From: Streptomyces albospinus
GTDB lineage: Bacteria; Actinomycetota; Actinomycetes; Streptomycetales; Streptomycetaceae
Direction of reading: 5' to 3'
NCBI RefSeq assembly: GCF_014648695.1
Contig: NZ_BMRP01000057.1
Location: forward strand, 1 to 39,457
Length of the DNA: 39,457 bases
Every line of letters begins with the position of its first letter. Position 1 is the first letter of the stretch. A program made the position numbers and the translations under genes. This document shows, piece by piece, positions 9,232-17,276 of this stretch. The notes under the pieces are model-generated. The model had not been told where the DNA came from, ran no database searches, and worked only from the letters and a program-made list of their open reading frames with translations.

Positions 9232-10569
9232 CTACGGCAGGGCCCGCCGCCCCCGGCGCGGCGGGCCGGCGACCTCGCGGACGAACGCCGCGAACCGCCC
9301 GATCCCCTCGTCGATCCGGTCGGGCGTCAGATAACTGCACGACAGGCGCAGTTCGTCGGTTCCGCCCCCGGACAGGTAGAAGTGCTCCATCGGGGTCCAC
9401 AGCACGCCGAATTCCGTGGCACACCGCTCCAGCAGAGCGGTATCCACCCGGACGGGCAGCCGCACTCGGACGAAGAAGCCGCCGGACGGGCTGTTCCACC
9501 GCACGCCGGGGGGCGTCGCACCACCCAGCTCGCGGTCGAGCGCGGCCAGCAGATGTGCCAGGTTGCACCGGTAGTGCGCCGAGGTGGCCGCGCCCAACGC
9601 GGCCAGCGACCCGCCGTGCGCGAGCAGCATCCCGCCGATGACCGCCTGGCACAGCGGCGAGGTGTTGACCGTGACCATGCCCTTGAGGACCGCCAGGTCG
9701 TCGGCGAGGACTCCCTCGGCGCCGTCGGCCCGTACGACCCGCTGGTCGGCGACGGCGAACCCGACGCGAGCACCGGGCAGGCACACCTTGGCGAACGTGC
9801 CGAGGTGGACCACCCGGCAGGCGGTGTCGAGTGCCTTGAGCGAGGGCAGGGCACGGCCGGGCGGGGCGGTGAAGCCGTAGGCCGAGTCCTCGATCAGTAC
9901 CAGGTCCTCGTGGTCGGCCAGGGCCAGCAGCCGGCGCCGGGTCTCCAGGTCCAGCACACTGCCCGATGGGTTGGAGTAGTCCGGGGCGACGTACACCGCG
10001 CGAATCCGCCGTCCTCGCGTGCGCGCCTCCGCGCAGGCACCGCGCAGGGCGTCGAGGTCGATCCCGTCGGCGGTCTCCGGGACCGGCACGAGGTCGACGT
10101 CGAGCAGCCGGGCGGCGCCCGTCATGCCGACGAAGACGGGTTCGACGACCGCGAGCAGGTCGTCGGGCGAGCGGCACAGCGCGCGCAGGGTGAGCAGCAT
10201 GGCCTCCTGGGCGCCGACGGTGACCACCACGGACCGGGGCGGCGCGTTGATGCCCTGGTCGTGGCGGAGCGCTTCGGCGATCAGGTCGTTGATGAGGCCG
10301 CGGCTCGGCCCGTATTCGTGCAGCAGGTTCCGGGCCCGCTCGGCCGTCGTGCCCCGTTCCTCGATCAGGTGCCGTTCGTAGCGTGCGGCGTACGCGGTGA
10401 CATCCACGTCGGCCAGATGGGCCAGGTTCGGGGCGCCCGGGGCGAAGGAGATCGCCGACGGGTAGCGCGTCATCACCTCGTTGAGGAAGGCGATGGAGCC
10501 GAGCACCGGGTCCTCCAGGCTGGCGTGCAGGTCGCCCCCTGCCAGCGCGAAGCCGGGCGCCGCACTCAT
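9232..10569 (-). CDS. hpgT: PLP-dependent aminotransferase, HpgT-like (phenylglycine-forming)
   Basis: A 445-residue fold-type I aminotransferase. HEYGPSRGL (residues 84-92), APDYSNPSG (195-203) and the PLP lysine Lys261 in TFAKVCLPGARVG fit the class I/II family that includes (S)-3,5-dihydroxyphenylglycine aminotransferase (HpgT). Its role is inferred from position as last gene after dpgA, dpgB and dpgC: it would transaminate 3,5-dihydroxyphenylglyoxylate to 3,5-dihydroxyphenylglycine, classically with tyrosine as amino donor. The ATG at 10569 overlaps the dpgC stop as ATGA, so translation is coupled. The protein begins directly with the conserved fold and has no extra regulatory domain. The C-terminus is basic (PRRGRRALP). 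The gene converges with the propeller-amidohydrolase gene. Confidence 0.88.
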   Translation of the reverse strand: MSAAPGFALAGGDLHASLEDPVLGSIAFLNEVMTRYPSAISFAPGAPNLAHLADVDVTAYAARYERHLIEERGTTAERARNLLHEYGPSRGLINDLIAEALRHDQGINAPPRSVVVTVGAQEAMLLTLRALCRSPDDLLAVVEPVFVGMTGAARLLDVDLVPVPETADGIDLDALRGACAEARTRGRRIRAVYVAPDYSNPSGSVLDLETRRRLLALADHEDLVLIEDSAYGFTAPPGRALPSLKALDTACRVVHLGTFAKVCLPGARVGFAVADQRVVRADGAEGVLADDLAVLKGMVTVNTSPLCQAVIGGMLLAHGGSLAALGAATSAHYRCNLAHLLAALDRELGGATPPGVRWNSPSGGFFVRVRLPVRVDTALLERCATEFGVLWTPMEHFYLSGGGTDELRLSCSYLTPDRIDEGIGRFAAFVREVAGPPRRGRRALP

Positions 10570-11957
10570 GGCCGACCGCCGGCGCGGGACCAGGCGCGGT
10601 CCACCTTGCCGATGACGTCGCGGCTGTAGAGCCGGGTCGCCTGTACGTAGGCGAACTCCGCCATGTAGGTGCGGAACAGCTCCGGAGGTTCCTCGGCCAG
10701 TGTCAGCATCGCCCGGTTCGCCACCACGGCCGGGTTGTCGAGAGCCGACACGGCCTCCTCGATCGCGGTGTCCATCTCCTCCGGCGCCACGATCTGGTCG
10801 CACACCGCCGCGGCGCCCGGGTCGCCGGCCGCGATCCGGTCGCCCCACAGGATCACCCGGCGGGCCTGGCGGCTGCCGGCGCAGCGGCTCAGGCGCAGGT
10901 TGCCCGCGCCGGGAACGATGCCCTCCTGTGCGGCGGGAAGGGCGAAGAACGCGTCGCGCTCGGCGATCACGCGGTCGAAGACCAGCAGCAGTTGCATGCC
11001 GCCGCCGATGGCGAACGCGTCCACGGCGGCCACCCACGGTTTCCCGGCGCCGGCGCGGTCCGGGCGGTGCAGGCCGCGCTGGATCTTGCTGATGTAGCCC
11101 AGCTCGCGCTGCATCAGGAAGCCGACGAAGGAGATGCGTCCCTCGTGCAGATGACGCAGATTGATTCCGGCGCTGAACACCCGCCGGCCCGCGTACTTCG
11201 GATGGGACATCACCCCGCCGCGCAGCACGCCGACGCGGACCCGGTCGTCGAGCAGCGCCAGGTCGACCGCGGTCTCCATGTCCGCGATCAGGGTGTCGTC
11301 CTCGGCGTTGAGGCAGTGTTCGTTGTGCACGGTCAGGTGCGCGGCGGGGCCCCGGCGCTCGACGAGAACCGACTCCAGTGCGGCCCGGCCGGTCGCGGTG
11401 AAGTCCGCGAGCAGGTCCAGCGCCCGCCGTGACGGTGTCCGCATCGCGTCGGTCAGATGGGCACCGGCGGCGGGATTGCGCAGGACCGCACGCAGGAAGA
11501 GCCCCTGGTCGATCTCCCGTCCCTCCTTGTGCGCCTGGATGTGCTTGCGCTCGGCGTCGAGTTGGGCCTCGGTGGGGACCAGGCCGGGCCACTGCTCACC
11601 GGCGGCGCGCATCAGTTCCGGGAGCCGGACGTGGTGGGTCCGGTCGCCGGTCAGGCGGCCGTACACGGCCTCGACGTGCCGGTCCAGGAAGGTGGCGCGC
11701 AGTCGGCGGGCAGCGGCCAACACCTTTTCTGCCGCGGCCTGTTGGGGACCGTCGCGCTCGGGGCGGGGCGGCAGGGCGGCGAGCGAGCGGTCTGCGGCTG
11801 CGGCGTACTCCGCGAGGGCCGCCGCGTCTCCGGCGAGGTCCCCGGTCAGGGACGGTTCGGGGGCGAGCCCGAGGTCCGCGTAGGTACCGATGTCAGCGCC
11901 GGTGCCGGCGGCGGTGCCGGCGGCGGGACGGGTGCGCGGGTGGGCGTCGGTGTTCAC
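10566..11957 (-). CDS. dpgC: DpgC, 3,5-dihydroxyphenylacetyl-CoA dioxygenase
   Basis: A 463-residue crotonase-fold protein matching DpgC, the cofactor-free dioxygenase that turns 3,5-dihydroxyphenylacetyl-CoA into 3,5-dihydroxyphenylglyoxylate. The helical N-terminal domain (to about 200) precedes a crotonase core with FSAGINLRHLHEG (261-273), the oxyanion-hole glycine run AFAIGGGMQ (about 314-322) and AQEGIVPGAGNLRLSR (343-358), all typical of DpgC rather than ordinary enoyl-CoA hydratases. The first 25 residues are low-complexity (Ala/Gly/Thr). GTG start at 11957 overlaps the dpgB stop as GTGA, with GGGAGG upstream. It is one link in a dpgA-dpgB-dpgC-hpgT run with 4-nt overlaps. Confidence 0.93.
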   Translation of the reverse strand: MNTDAHPRTRPAAGTAAGTGADIGTYADLGLAPEPSLTGDLAGDAAALAEYAAAADRSLAALPPRPERDGPQQAAAEKVLAAARRLRATFLDRHVEAVYGRLTGDRTHHVRLPELMRAAGEQWPGLVPTEAQLDAERKHIQAHKEGREIDQGLFLRAVLRNPAAGAHLTDAMRTPSRRALDLLADFTATGRAALESVLVERRGPAAHLTVHNEHCLNAEDDTLIADMETAVDLALLDDRVRVGVLRGGVMSHPKYAGRRVFSAGINLRHLHEGRISFVGFLMQRELGYISKIQRGLHRPDRAGAGKPWVAAVDAFAIGGGMQLLLVFDRVIAERDAFFALPAAQEGIVPGAGNLRLSRCAGSRQARRVILWGDRIAAGDPGAAAVCDQIVAPEEMDTAIEEAVSALDNPAVVANRAMLTLAEEPPELFRTYMAEFAYVQATRLYSRDVIGKVDRAWSRAGGRP

Positions 11958-12643
11958 GGTCGCACCTCCCGGAGTTCGCTCGCGCGCAACCGCTGGAGTT
12001 CGCGATCGCACGCGGCCAGGTGCGCGCCCAGAGCGTCCTCGAAGGTGGCGTCGTGTGCCTCCAGCAGCAGCCTGCGCCGGATGGCCCAGTCCGTCCCCGA
12101 CACGCTGCGCAGCGCCGCCAGTGCCGCGTCGAGCGCCGCCTCGGGCTCGTGGGTGACCTCGTCGACCAGGCCCATGGCCAGGGCGCGTTCGGCGGTCAGT
12201 TCGCGCTCGCCCAGTACGATGCGCCGGCTCCGGGCGACGCCGTACTGGTGGACGAGCCGGTACAGCGCCATCCCCGGCCAGCAGCGGTCGTCGTTGCGCG
12301 GCAGCGCGATCCGCAGGTCGGTGCGGGCGATGCGGACGTCGGCAACCAGCAGCATGTCCGCGGCGGGCCCGGCGCAGCTCCCTTCGGCCACCGCGACGAC
12401 CGGCGCGTCCAGCCGCTCGACCCGGCGCAGTGCCCGCTCCCATTTGTTGACCTCGTGCACGGCGACGCCGGGGCCCGGCCAGGGCGCCGCGGTGGCGGGC
12501 CCCAGGGCCAGTACGAGCACCGCGCCGGCACCGGCGTCCTCGACCCGCTCCCTGGCCGCGTCGAGGTCGGCGATCAGTGCGGGGAGGGCCTGGCCGTGCG
12601 TGTGCACCCGGTGGTCGGCGATTGCATCGTTCTCGCGGGTCAT
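11954..12643 (-). CDS. dpgB: DpgB, enoyl-CoA hydratase-like partner of DpgA
   Basis: A crotonase-superfamily protein of about 229 residues. In glycopeptide pathways DpgB assists DpgA to form 3,5-dihydroxyphenylacetyl-CoA, acting on the cyclised and dehydrating intermediate. Crotonase features are VVAVAEGSCAGPAADMLLVA, followed by a DVRIARTDLRIALP segment. The start is ambiguous. ATG at 12643 follows GAAGGGA and gives a normal family length. An alternative ATG at 12706 lies inside the dpgA stop (ATGGTGA) and would add 21 polar residues. I prefer 12643, but coupling from the upstream start is possible. The stop overlaps the dpgC GTG. Confidence 0.85.
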   Translation of the reverse strand: MTRENDAIADHRVHTHGQALPALIADLDAARERVEDAGAGAVLVLALGPATAAPWPGPGVAVHEVNKWERALRRVERLDAPVVAVAEGSCAGPAADMLLVADVRIARTDLRIALPRNDDRCWPGMALYRLVHQYGVARSRRIVLGERELTAERALAMGLVDEVTHEPEAALDAALAALRSVSGTDWAIRRRLLLEAHDATFEDALGAHLAACDRELQRLRASELREVRP

Positions 12644-12699
12644 CGTGCGTGCGTCCCTTCGCTGCGTCGCGGTGTCCGTCCTCGTGGTGTCCGCCGCGG

Positions 12700-13821
12700 T
12701 CACCATCGCGCAAGTGCCGTCTCGATCGTCGATCCCGGCCCCATCGTCATCAGCACGCCGAGATCGCCCGGCGCCACCCTTCCCTCGGCGACCAGGCGCT
12801 CGTACGAGAACAGGAAGGAACCGCTGGAGAGGTTGCCGTAGTCCCGCAGCACGCTGGTGGTGTGGCGTACGTCGTGCTTGGTGAGGCCCAGGTTGACCCG
12901 GACCGAGTCGATGACCTTCTTGCCGCCGGAGTGCACCAGCCAGTGGTCGACGTCCGTCCGGCGCAGGCCCGCCCCGGCCAGCAGCGCATCGACCGCTTCC
13001 TCGGCATGGGCGCCGACCACGTAGGGCACGTCGCGGTCGAGGAAGAAGCTGAACTTGCCCTCGTCGTCGTCCCAGTCGTAACGCATGGCGTCCGCGGCCT
13101 CGGGGATGATCCGGCTGGAGAAGCCCATCAGCGCGGGGCCGCACGTGTCCTGGCCGGGCGCGTCGTCGGCTGCGACCAGGACCGCCGCGGCGCCGTCGCC
13201 GAAGAGGCTGTTGACGACCGACGTGCGCATCGTGCCGTCGAAGACGTACGCCGAGGAGCAGGACTCCACACACACCATGACGGCCGGCTGGCCCGGGTGG
13301 GCGGCGGCCCAGCCGGCCACGGCGGTCAGGGCGTTGAGCCCGGCGTTGCAGCCCATCCCGACCACGTCCAGCCGGGAGCAGTCCACGCGGAGCCCGAGTT
13401 CCCGGATCAACAGGGCGCTGAAGCCGGGGGTGAGGAAGCCTGTGGAGGTGACGCAGCACAGGTAGCGGATGTCGGACAGGCCGGCTCCCGCTTCCTTCAC
13501 ACAGGTCTCCACAGCGCGGGAGCCCATGTCGATTCCGGTGCTGACATGCTTGCGCAGCAGTTCGCCCTGCGTCTCGACGCGCCGTTCGCGGTTCGGCCCG
13601 GGCAGTGGCAGGGTCAGGTGCCGGGTGTTGATCGCGCTGTTGAGGAAGACGGAACGGATGCGCTCGTCGGTGACGCCGAAGATGTCGAGGATGTCCTGCT
13701 GCGTGTACGACTCGGGCGGCACCGCGGTGCCCACCGCGCGGATCCGTGGCAGCACCCCGGACAGTAACTTGCCGTTGTGCACGGCCGGTTGGGTGTAGGG
13801 AGGTTCGAGCATGACGGTCAT
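12700..13821 (-). CDS. dpgA: DpgA, type III polyketide synthase
   Basis: A 373-residue chalcone-synthase-like enzyme that condenses four malonyl-CoA units into 3,5-dihydroxyphenylacetyl-CoA, the first step to DHPG. The catalytic triad is visible: Cys158 in VGMGCNAGLNAL, His297 in HWLVHSGGKK and Asn330 in DYGNLSSGSF. Surrounding sequence (GTAVPP, DILDIFGVTDERIR, a C-terminal GPGSTIETAL) is DpgA-like, and the next two genes encode DpgB and DpgC. ATG at 13821 has GGAG 5 nt upstream. Codon 19 (13765-13767) is TTA, a rare codon read only by the bldA tRNA in Streptomyces. The gene follows a 27-codon ORF by 27 nt. Confidence 0.94.
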   Translation of the reverse strand: MTVMLEPPYTQPAVHNGKLLSGVLPRIRAVGTAVPPESYTQQDILDIFGVTDERIRSVFLNSAINTRHLTLPLPGPNRERRVETQGELLRKHVSTGIDMGSRAVETCVKEAGAGLSDIRYLCCVTSTGFLTPGFSALLIRELGLRVDCSRLDVVGMGCNAGLNALTAVAGWAAAHPGQPAVMVCVESCSSAYVFDGTMRTSVVNSLFGDGAAAVLVAADDAPGQDTCGPALMGFSSRIIPEAADAMRYDWDDDEGKFSFFLDRDVPYVVGAHAEEAVDALLAGAGLRRTDVDHWLVHSGGKKVIDSVRVNLGLTKHDVRHTTSVLRDYGNLSSGSFLFSYERLVAEGRVAPGDLGVLMTMGPGSTIETALARW

Positions 13822-13848
13822 GTGTTCTCCGGTCTGTGCGGTCGGGGA

Positions 13849-13932
13849 TCAGTGCGCCAGGATCGCGAAGCCGCGATAGCGCGGGATGCGGAGGCTGGCC
13901 GCGATGGCGCCGGTGCTCTGCGGTGTACTCAT
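13849..13932 (-). CDS. 27-residue peptide ORF in the DHPG/ATP-grasp operon, candidate precursor peptide
   Basis: A very small ORF encoding MSTPQSTGAIAASL followed by RIPRYRGFAILAH, between the MFS exporter gene and dpgA. The ATG at 13932 has an excellent ribosome binding site (GGAGGAGA, about 4 nt upstream). By eye, about 23 of 26 sense codons after the start end in G or C, so it looks coding. It has a polar N-terminal half and a basic, then hydrophobic, C-terminal half. Because the operon has a peptide-ligase-type ATP-grasp enzyme and makes a phenylglycine, a precursor-peptide role as in pheganomycin is possible but unproven. No leader-cleavage motif or repeat is evident. It might instead be a coupling leader for dpgA or the truncated start of a transporter, since SLRIPRYRGFAIL resembles some MFS N-termini. 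Confidence 0.5.
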   Translation of the reverse strand: MSTPQSTGAIAASLRIPRYRGFAILAH

Positions 13933-14023
13933 GCCGTCTCCTCCTCTCCTGGCGAGAAGTCCGGTGGGAAGGCCGTCGGTAGGCCGCCGGCAGGAAGGGG
14001 ATGTCGTGTTCGCCGTGTTCGCG

Positions 14024-15250
14024 TCATGCCACCCCTCGGGCGGATACGGCTCGGTCGATTCCGTATCCTGCGGCGGCGAAGCCGGCCAGCACGACCACGG
14101 CCACCGCCATGGCCGACGTGGTCGCCGAGGGGAGCAGGCCATCCGCGTTGCGCACGATCCAGCCGGCCGCCACGTTGCCCGCCATCTCGCCGACCGCGGT
14201 CATGATGGTCACCAGCGACAGCATCGCGGGCACCTGCTCCTTGGACACGACCTTCCCGGCGTCCACCTGTGACTGCGGCAGCGCGAGACATTCGGCGAAC
14301 GCGAACAGCGCAAGGCCGAGCAGGACCAGGACGAGCGACGAGGTGAACGACAGCAGTACCCCGGCCCCGCAGGTGATCGCGGCCCCGGCGTACACCGCCC
14401 TGCGGCCCGTCTTGGCAAGGACCGGCATCATCGCCAGCTGGATCACGATCAGCGCCAGCGGCTCGAAGCTCAGGAACAGCTCCCGGTAGCCCGACAAAGC
14501 CGGATCGACCTCGTCGTACAGCAGGAACATGGCCATGACGAACCCCATGGCGAAGTACGCGACCAGCGTGTACGCCGACACCGCCACCGGTCCCGGGCGC
14601 AGCAGCAGCCCGAGGCCGCCTCCGACGCTGAGCCGTTTGGCCTTCCCGGTGTCCGAGGTCAGCCGCCGCGCGGTCGCGCCGGCCCAGGCACCGCCCGCCA
14701 GTTCCAGCAGGAGCAGCAGCACCAGTGCGTGCCGCGCCACGTGGAACCGGTCGGCGGCCTCGGCGGCCAGAGGGGCCAGCAGCAACGCCACGTTCATGAT
14801 CACGAAGAACAGCTGGAACGCCTTGGCCCGGTCCTTCTCGACGCTGGCGTCGGTCAGCAGCACGCGCACCGCGACCTTCGACACCCCGCGGCCGAACCCC
14901 GCGAGCACGGCGAAGACGAACAGTCCGGGTGGGTGCACCGTGATCAGCAGCGCCACGAACCCGGCCGATTTCAGCAGCGCGGAGAGGGACAGCATCCATC
15001 CGCTGTTCACGCCGCGGAAGACCATGGGTACGACGATGCCGCCGATCAGCGAGGCGACGACCTGGATGGACAGGGCGAGGGAGAACGTCAGCGGGGCGAC
15101 CCGGATGCCACCGAAGACCGCCACGGGCAGCAGGGTCAGCACGGTGGTCATGTCGATGTTCGTGACGAACGTGAACACCAGGGCGGCCAGGACCGATCTG
15201 CGGTCGCTGGCCTCCGTGGCCTGAGGGGGCGTCGTCTCAGCGGCCTGCAT
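14024..15250 (-). CDS. MFS transporter, probable product exporter
   Basis: A 408-residue major facilitator protein with about 12 hydrophobic segments. Examples are FTFVTNIDMTTVLTLLPVAV near the start, GLFVFAVLAGFGRGVSK in the middle of the first half, a hydrophilic central loop (about 198-212), and a C-terminal AVAVVVLAGFAAAGYGI helix. Lying in the middle of the biosynthetic operon, it most likely exports the product and gives self-resistance. ATG at 15250 lies 14 nt inside the preceding methyltransferase gene, so translation is coupled. The stop at 14024 is followed by about 90 nt before the 27-codon ORF. Substrate specificity is unknown. Confidence 0.88.
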   Translation of the reverse strand: MQAAETTPPQATEASDRRSVLAALVFTFVTNIDMTTVLTLLPVAVFGGIRVAPLTFSLALSIQVVASLIGGIVVPMVFRGVNSGWMLSLSALLKSAGFVALLITVHPPGLFVFAVLAGFGRGVSKVAVRVLLTDASVEKDRAKAFQLFFVIMNVALLLAPLAAEAADRFHVARHALVLLLLLELAGGAWAGATARRLTSDTGKAKRLSVGGGLGLLLRPGPVAVSAYTLVAYFAMGFVMAMFLLYDEVDPALSGYRELFLSFEPLALIVIQLAMMPVLAKTGRRAVYAGAAITCGAGVLLSFTSSLVLVLLGLALFAFAECLALPQSQVDAGKVVSKEQVPAMLSLVTIMTAVGEMAGNVAAGWIVRNADGLLPSATTSAMAVAVVVLAGFAAAGYGIDRAVSARGVA

Positions 15251-16280
15251 GGGGTTCGGGCCTCTCCGGTACGGGAAGGGACAGCTCCACCACCGACAGA
15301 GCGGTCCCGGTGGCGGTGACGTGGGCAGGGAGGAACCCCGCGGCGGTGCCGAGGGCGGAGAAATCCGCCGCGCTGCGTTCCCGGCCCGCCATCAGGATCA
15401 TCATCAGGACGTCCAGGGACCGCCCGACGGGGACGCGGCGGTCGTCGTCGAGCACCATGTCGACGACAACGACACGTCCGCCGGGCGCCAGCGCATCCCG
15501 GCAGTGGCCCAGGATCTGCGATGCCCGCTGGTCGTCCCAGTCGTGCAGGACACGTTTGAGCACGTGGACGTCCCCGCCGGAGGGGACCCCGTCGAAGAAC
15601 GAACCGCGTTCCACCCGGGCGCGTCCCCCGGCGATCAGCTCGGCCAGCGCGGGGACCACCTCGGCTTTCTCCCGGGGCAGTTCGAACAGGATGCCGCGCG
15701 TCCCCGGGCTGGCCGTCAGCAGCGCCGCCAGCAACGAGCCGTCACCGCCGCCGACATCGACCACGGTCTGACCCGGCCGCAGCGTGATCGCCGTGGTCAG
15801 ACCGCCGTCCAGGTCGCGCGAACCGTCCCGCATGGTCGCGTCGAACAGGCCGCTGATCTCCGGTGACCGGGCGAGCCACTCGAAGAACCGCTCCTGATGG
15901 GTCAACTCGAACGCCGGGGTGCCGGTGCGCAGTTGCTCCACGAGCCGGTCCCAGCTGCGCCAGTAGCCCTCCTGCAACTCACAGCGCACCCAGTTGGCGA
16001 TCCCGTCCGAGGCGTCCCGGCACAGCAGCCGGGACGCCTCGGTGCCGACGTATGCGCCGGACGCGTCGAGCCCCAGGACCTCGGCCACCACCAGGTGATC
16101 GACGACCCTGCGCAACGGGTCGACTTCGGTCCGGGTCTCGGCCGCCAGCTCCGCGGCGGTCATCGGGCGCCGCGCCAGCAGGTCCGGGATGCCCAACTCG
16201 ACCGCCGCGTAGAGGCACTTGCTGGTGCGATAGGCGGTGATCTGTCCGATCAGCCGACGCCGTACCCCGTCGCCGCTCAC
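15237..16280 (-). CDS. SAM-dependent O-methyltransferase
   Basis: A 347-residue class I methyltransferase of the acetylserotonin/plant-type O-methyltransferase family (Pfam Methyltransf_2). The N-terminal winged-helix dimerisation region (to about 110) includes the usual ELGIPDLLA start. The SAM site is VVDVGGGDGS (173-182), and the catalytic-base His246 lies in RVLHDWDD, followed by GGRVVVVDMV. In this operon the likely substrate is a phenolic hydroxyl of dihydroxyphenylglycine or of a later intermediate; a carboxyl group is an alternative. GTG start at 16280 overlaps the ATP-grasp stop as GTGA. Length and motifs are complete. Confidence 0.9.
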   Translation of the reverse strand: MSGDGVRRRLIGQITAYRTSKCLYAAVELGIPDLLARRPMTAAELAAETRTEVDPLRRVVDHLVVAEVLGLDASGAYVGTEASRLLCRDASDGIANWVRCELQEGYWRSWDRLVEQLRTGTPAFELTHQERFFEWLARSPEISGLFDATMRDGSRDLDGGLTTAITLRPGQTVVDVGGGDGSLLAALLTASPGTRGILFELPREKAEVVPALAELIAGGRARVERGSFFDGVPSGGDVHVLKRVLHDWDDQRASQILGHCRDALAPGGRVVVVDMVLDDDRRVPVGRSLDVLMMILMAGRERSAADFSALGTAAGFLPAHVTATGTALSVVELSLPVPERPEPHAGR

Positions 16281-17266
16281 GGCTCCCCCGCCCCGCTCAG
16301 CATGCGGCCGGCCCACTGGAAGAAGGCGTCGGCCACTTTGGTCCGCGCTGGTTCCGGCATCAGCGAGAAGCCGGCCATCGCGGTGCCCCACTCCCCCAGC
16401 ACCGGCCCGTGCTCGGTCATCAGCCAGTCCACGTGCAGGTAGCTGGCGTCCAGGCTCCCGGCGATGCGCAGGCACATCTCCCGTACGCCGGCGATGTCGG
16501 GGTCCGTCTCGGCGACACCACCCTGCCGCAGGTTGGCCCGGTACCGGCCCTCGGCCGGACGGCGCAGCAGCGAGACCAGCACCTCACCGCCGACCAGCAT
16601 CACCCGCAGGTCGCCGGTGATCGGCAGGCACTCCTGCACCAGGTAGTTCTGGCCGGTCTGGGCGACCACGTCCAGCGCCGCGGACAACTGCTCGGGCGTG
16701 TCCACGCGCAGTACCGCCGCGCCCATCCCCATCTCCCGCGGCTTGACCACGTACGGACCGTCGCCGGCGACCTCGCGCACCACGGGCAGTGCCTGGCGGG
16801 CGTACCGGCCGAACGGCACGGCCACCGTCCGCGGGGTCGGCACGTCCAGACTCGCCGCCCGTAGCATCATCGCCAGTTTGTCGCGCTCCAGGCACTCGGG
16901 GCCCCTCAACGCCCGGTTGAGCAGGACCGAATCGCTGGCATCCACCGTCCGGTAGAGCGCCCGCAGGAAGTGGGCGGCCTGCGGGTCGGCGCTGACGTCG
17001 TCGACGAGGTAGCAGTGCCGGCGCGCCAGCAGGTCCTCCCCGCGGTGCAGCAGCCGCGGCCGGTCGGCCACGACGGGGACGAGTTCGTTGGCCGACAGGA
17101 ACCGGAAGGTGAAGCCGTTGCGTTCGGCTGCGGCGGTGTACTCCTTGGTCATGTCCTCCTCTATGGCGGCGACGTAGTCGGGCGTCAGGTCGTCCGGGTG
17201 GCAGATCCAGGTCAGTACGCGTTCGGCGGGCCGTCGGGTCATGTCTCCAGGTTTCCGTACGTCCAT
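16277..17266 (-). CDS. ATP-grasp ligase (RimK/peptide-ligase-like)
   Basis: A 329-residue ATP-grasp protein. Lys175 in VVKPREMGMGAAV and Glu212 in VQECLP are nucleotide-site residues; ANLRQGG (244-250) resembles the RimK loop; Asp280 and Glu292 are candidate metal ligands. The usual E-x-N near the end is replaced by Glu-Trp-Gly-Thr. These enzymes activate a carboxylate as acyl phosphate and join it to an amine. Relatives in pheganomycin (PGM1), resorcinomycin and ketomemicin pathways form amide bonds without an NRPS. Here the likely acid or amine partner is DHPG, made by the same operon; which side it takes is not known. ATG at 17266 is 10 nt after the oxoamine synthase stop; ATG at 17242, with GGAG close upstream, is an alternative start. 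Confidence 0.85.
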   Translation of the reverse strand: MDVRKPGDMTRRPAERVLTWICHPDDLTPDYVAAIEEDMTKEYTAAAERNGFTFRFLSANELVPVVADRPRLLHRGEDLLARRHCYLVDDVSADPQAAHFLRALYRTVDASDSVLLNRALRGPECLERDKLAMMLRAASLDVPTPRTVAVPFGRYARQALPVVREVAGDGPYVVKPREMGMGAAVLRVDTPEQLSAALDVVAQTGQNYLVQECLPITGDLRVMLVGGEVLVSLLRRPAEGRYRANLRQGGVAETDPDIAGVREMCLRIAGSLDASYLHVDWLMTEHGPVLGEWGTAMAGFSLMPEPARTKVADAFFQWAGRMLSGAGEP

Positions 17267-17276
17267 GGGGTGCGGA

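Noticed and set aside
7463..10177. A 904-codon minus-strand ORF across the amidohydrolase and aminotransferase genes
   Set aside because: It is a shadow of the plus-strand amidohydrolase and of hpgT in another frame, arginine- and glycine-rich with no domain of its own.
13929..14027. A 32-codon ORF whose start overlaps the MFS stop and whose stop overlaps the 27-codon ORF start, both as ATGA
   Set aside because: The overlaps look like coupling, but third-position GC is weak and there is no separate ribosome binding site, so I do not call it a gene. It remains a minor possibility.
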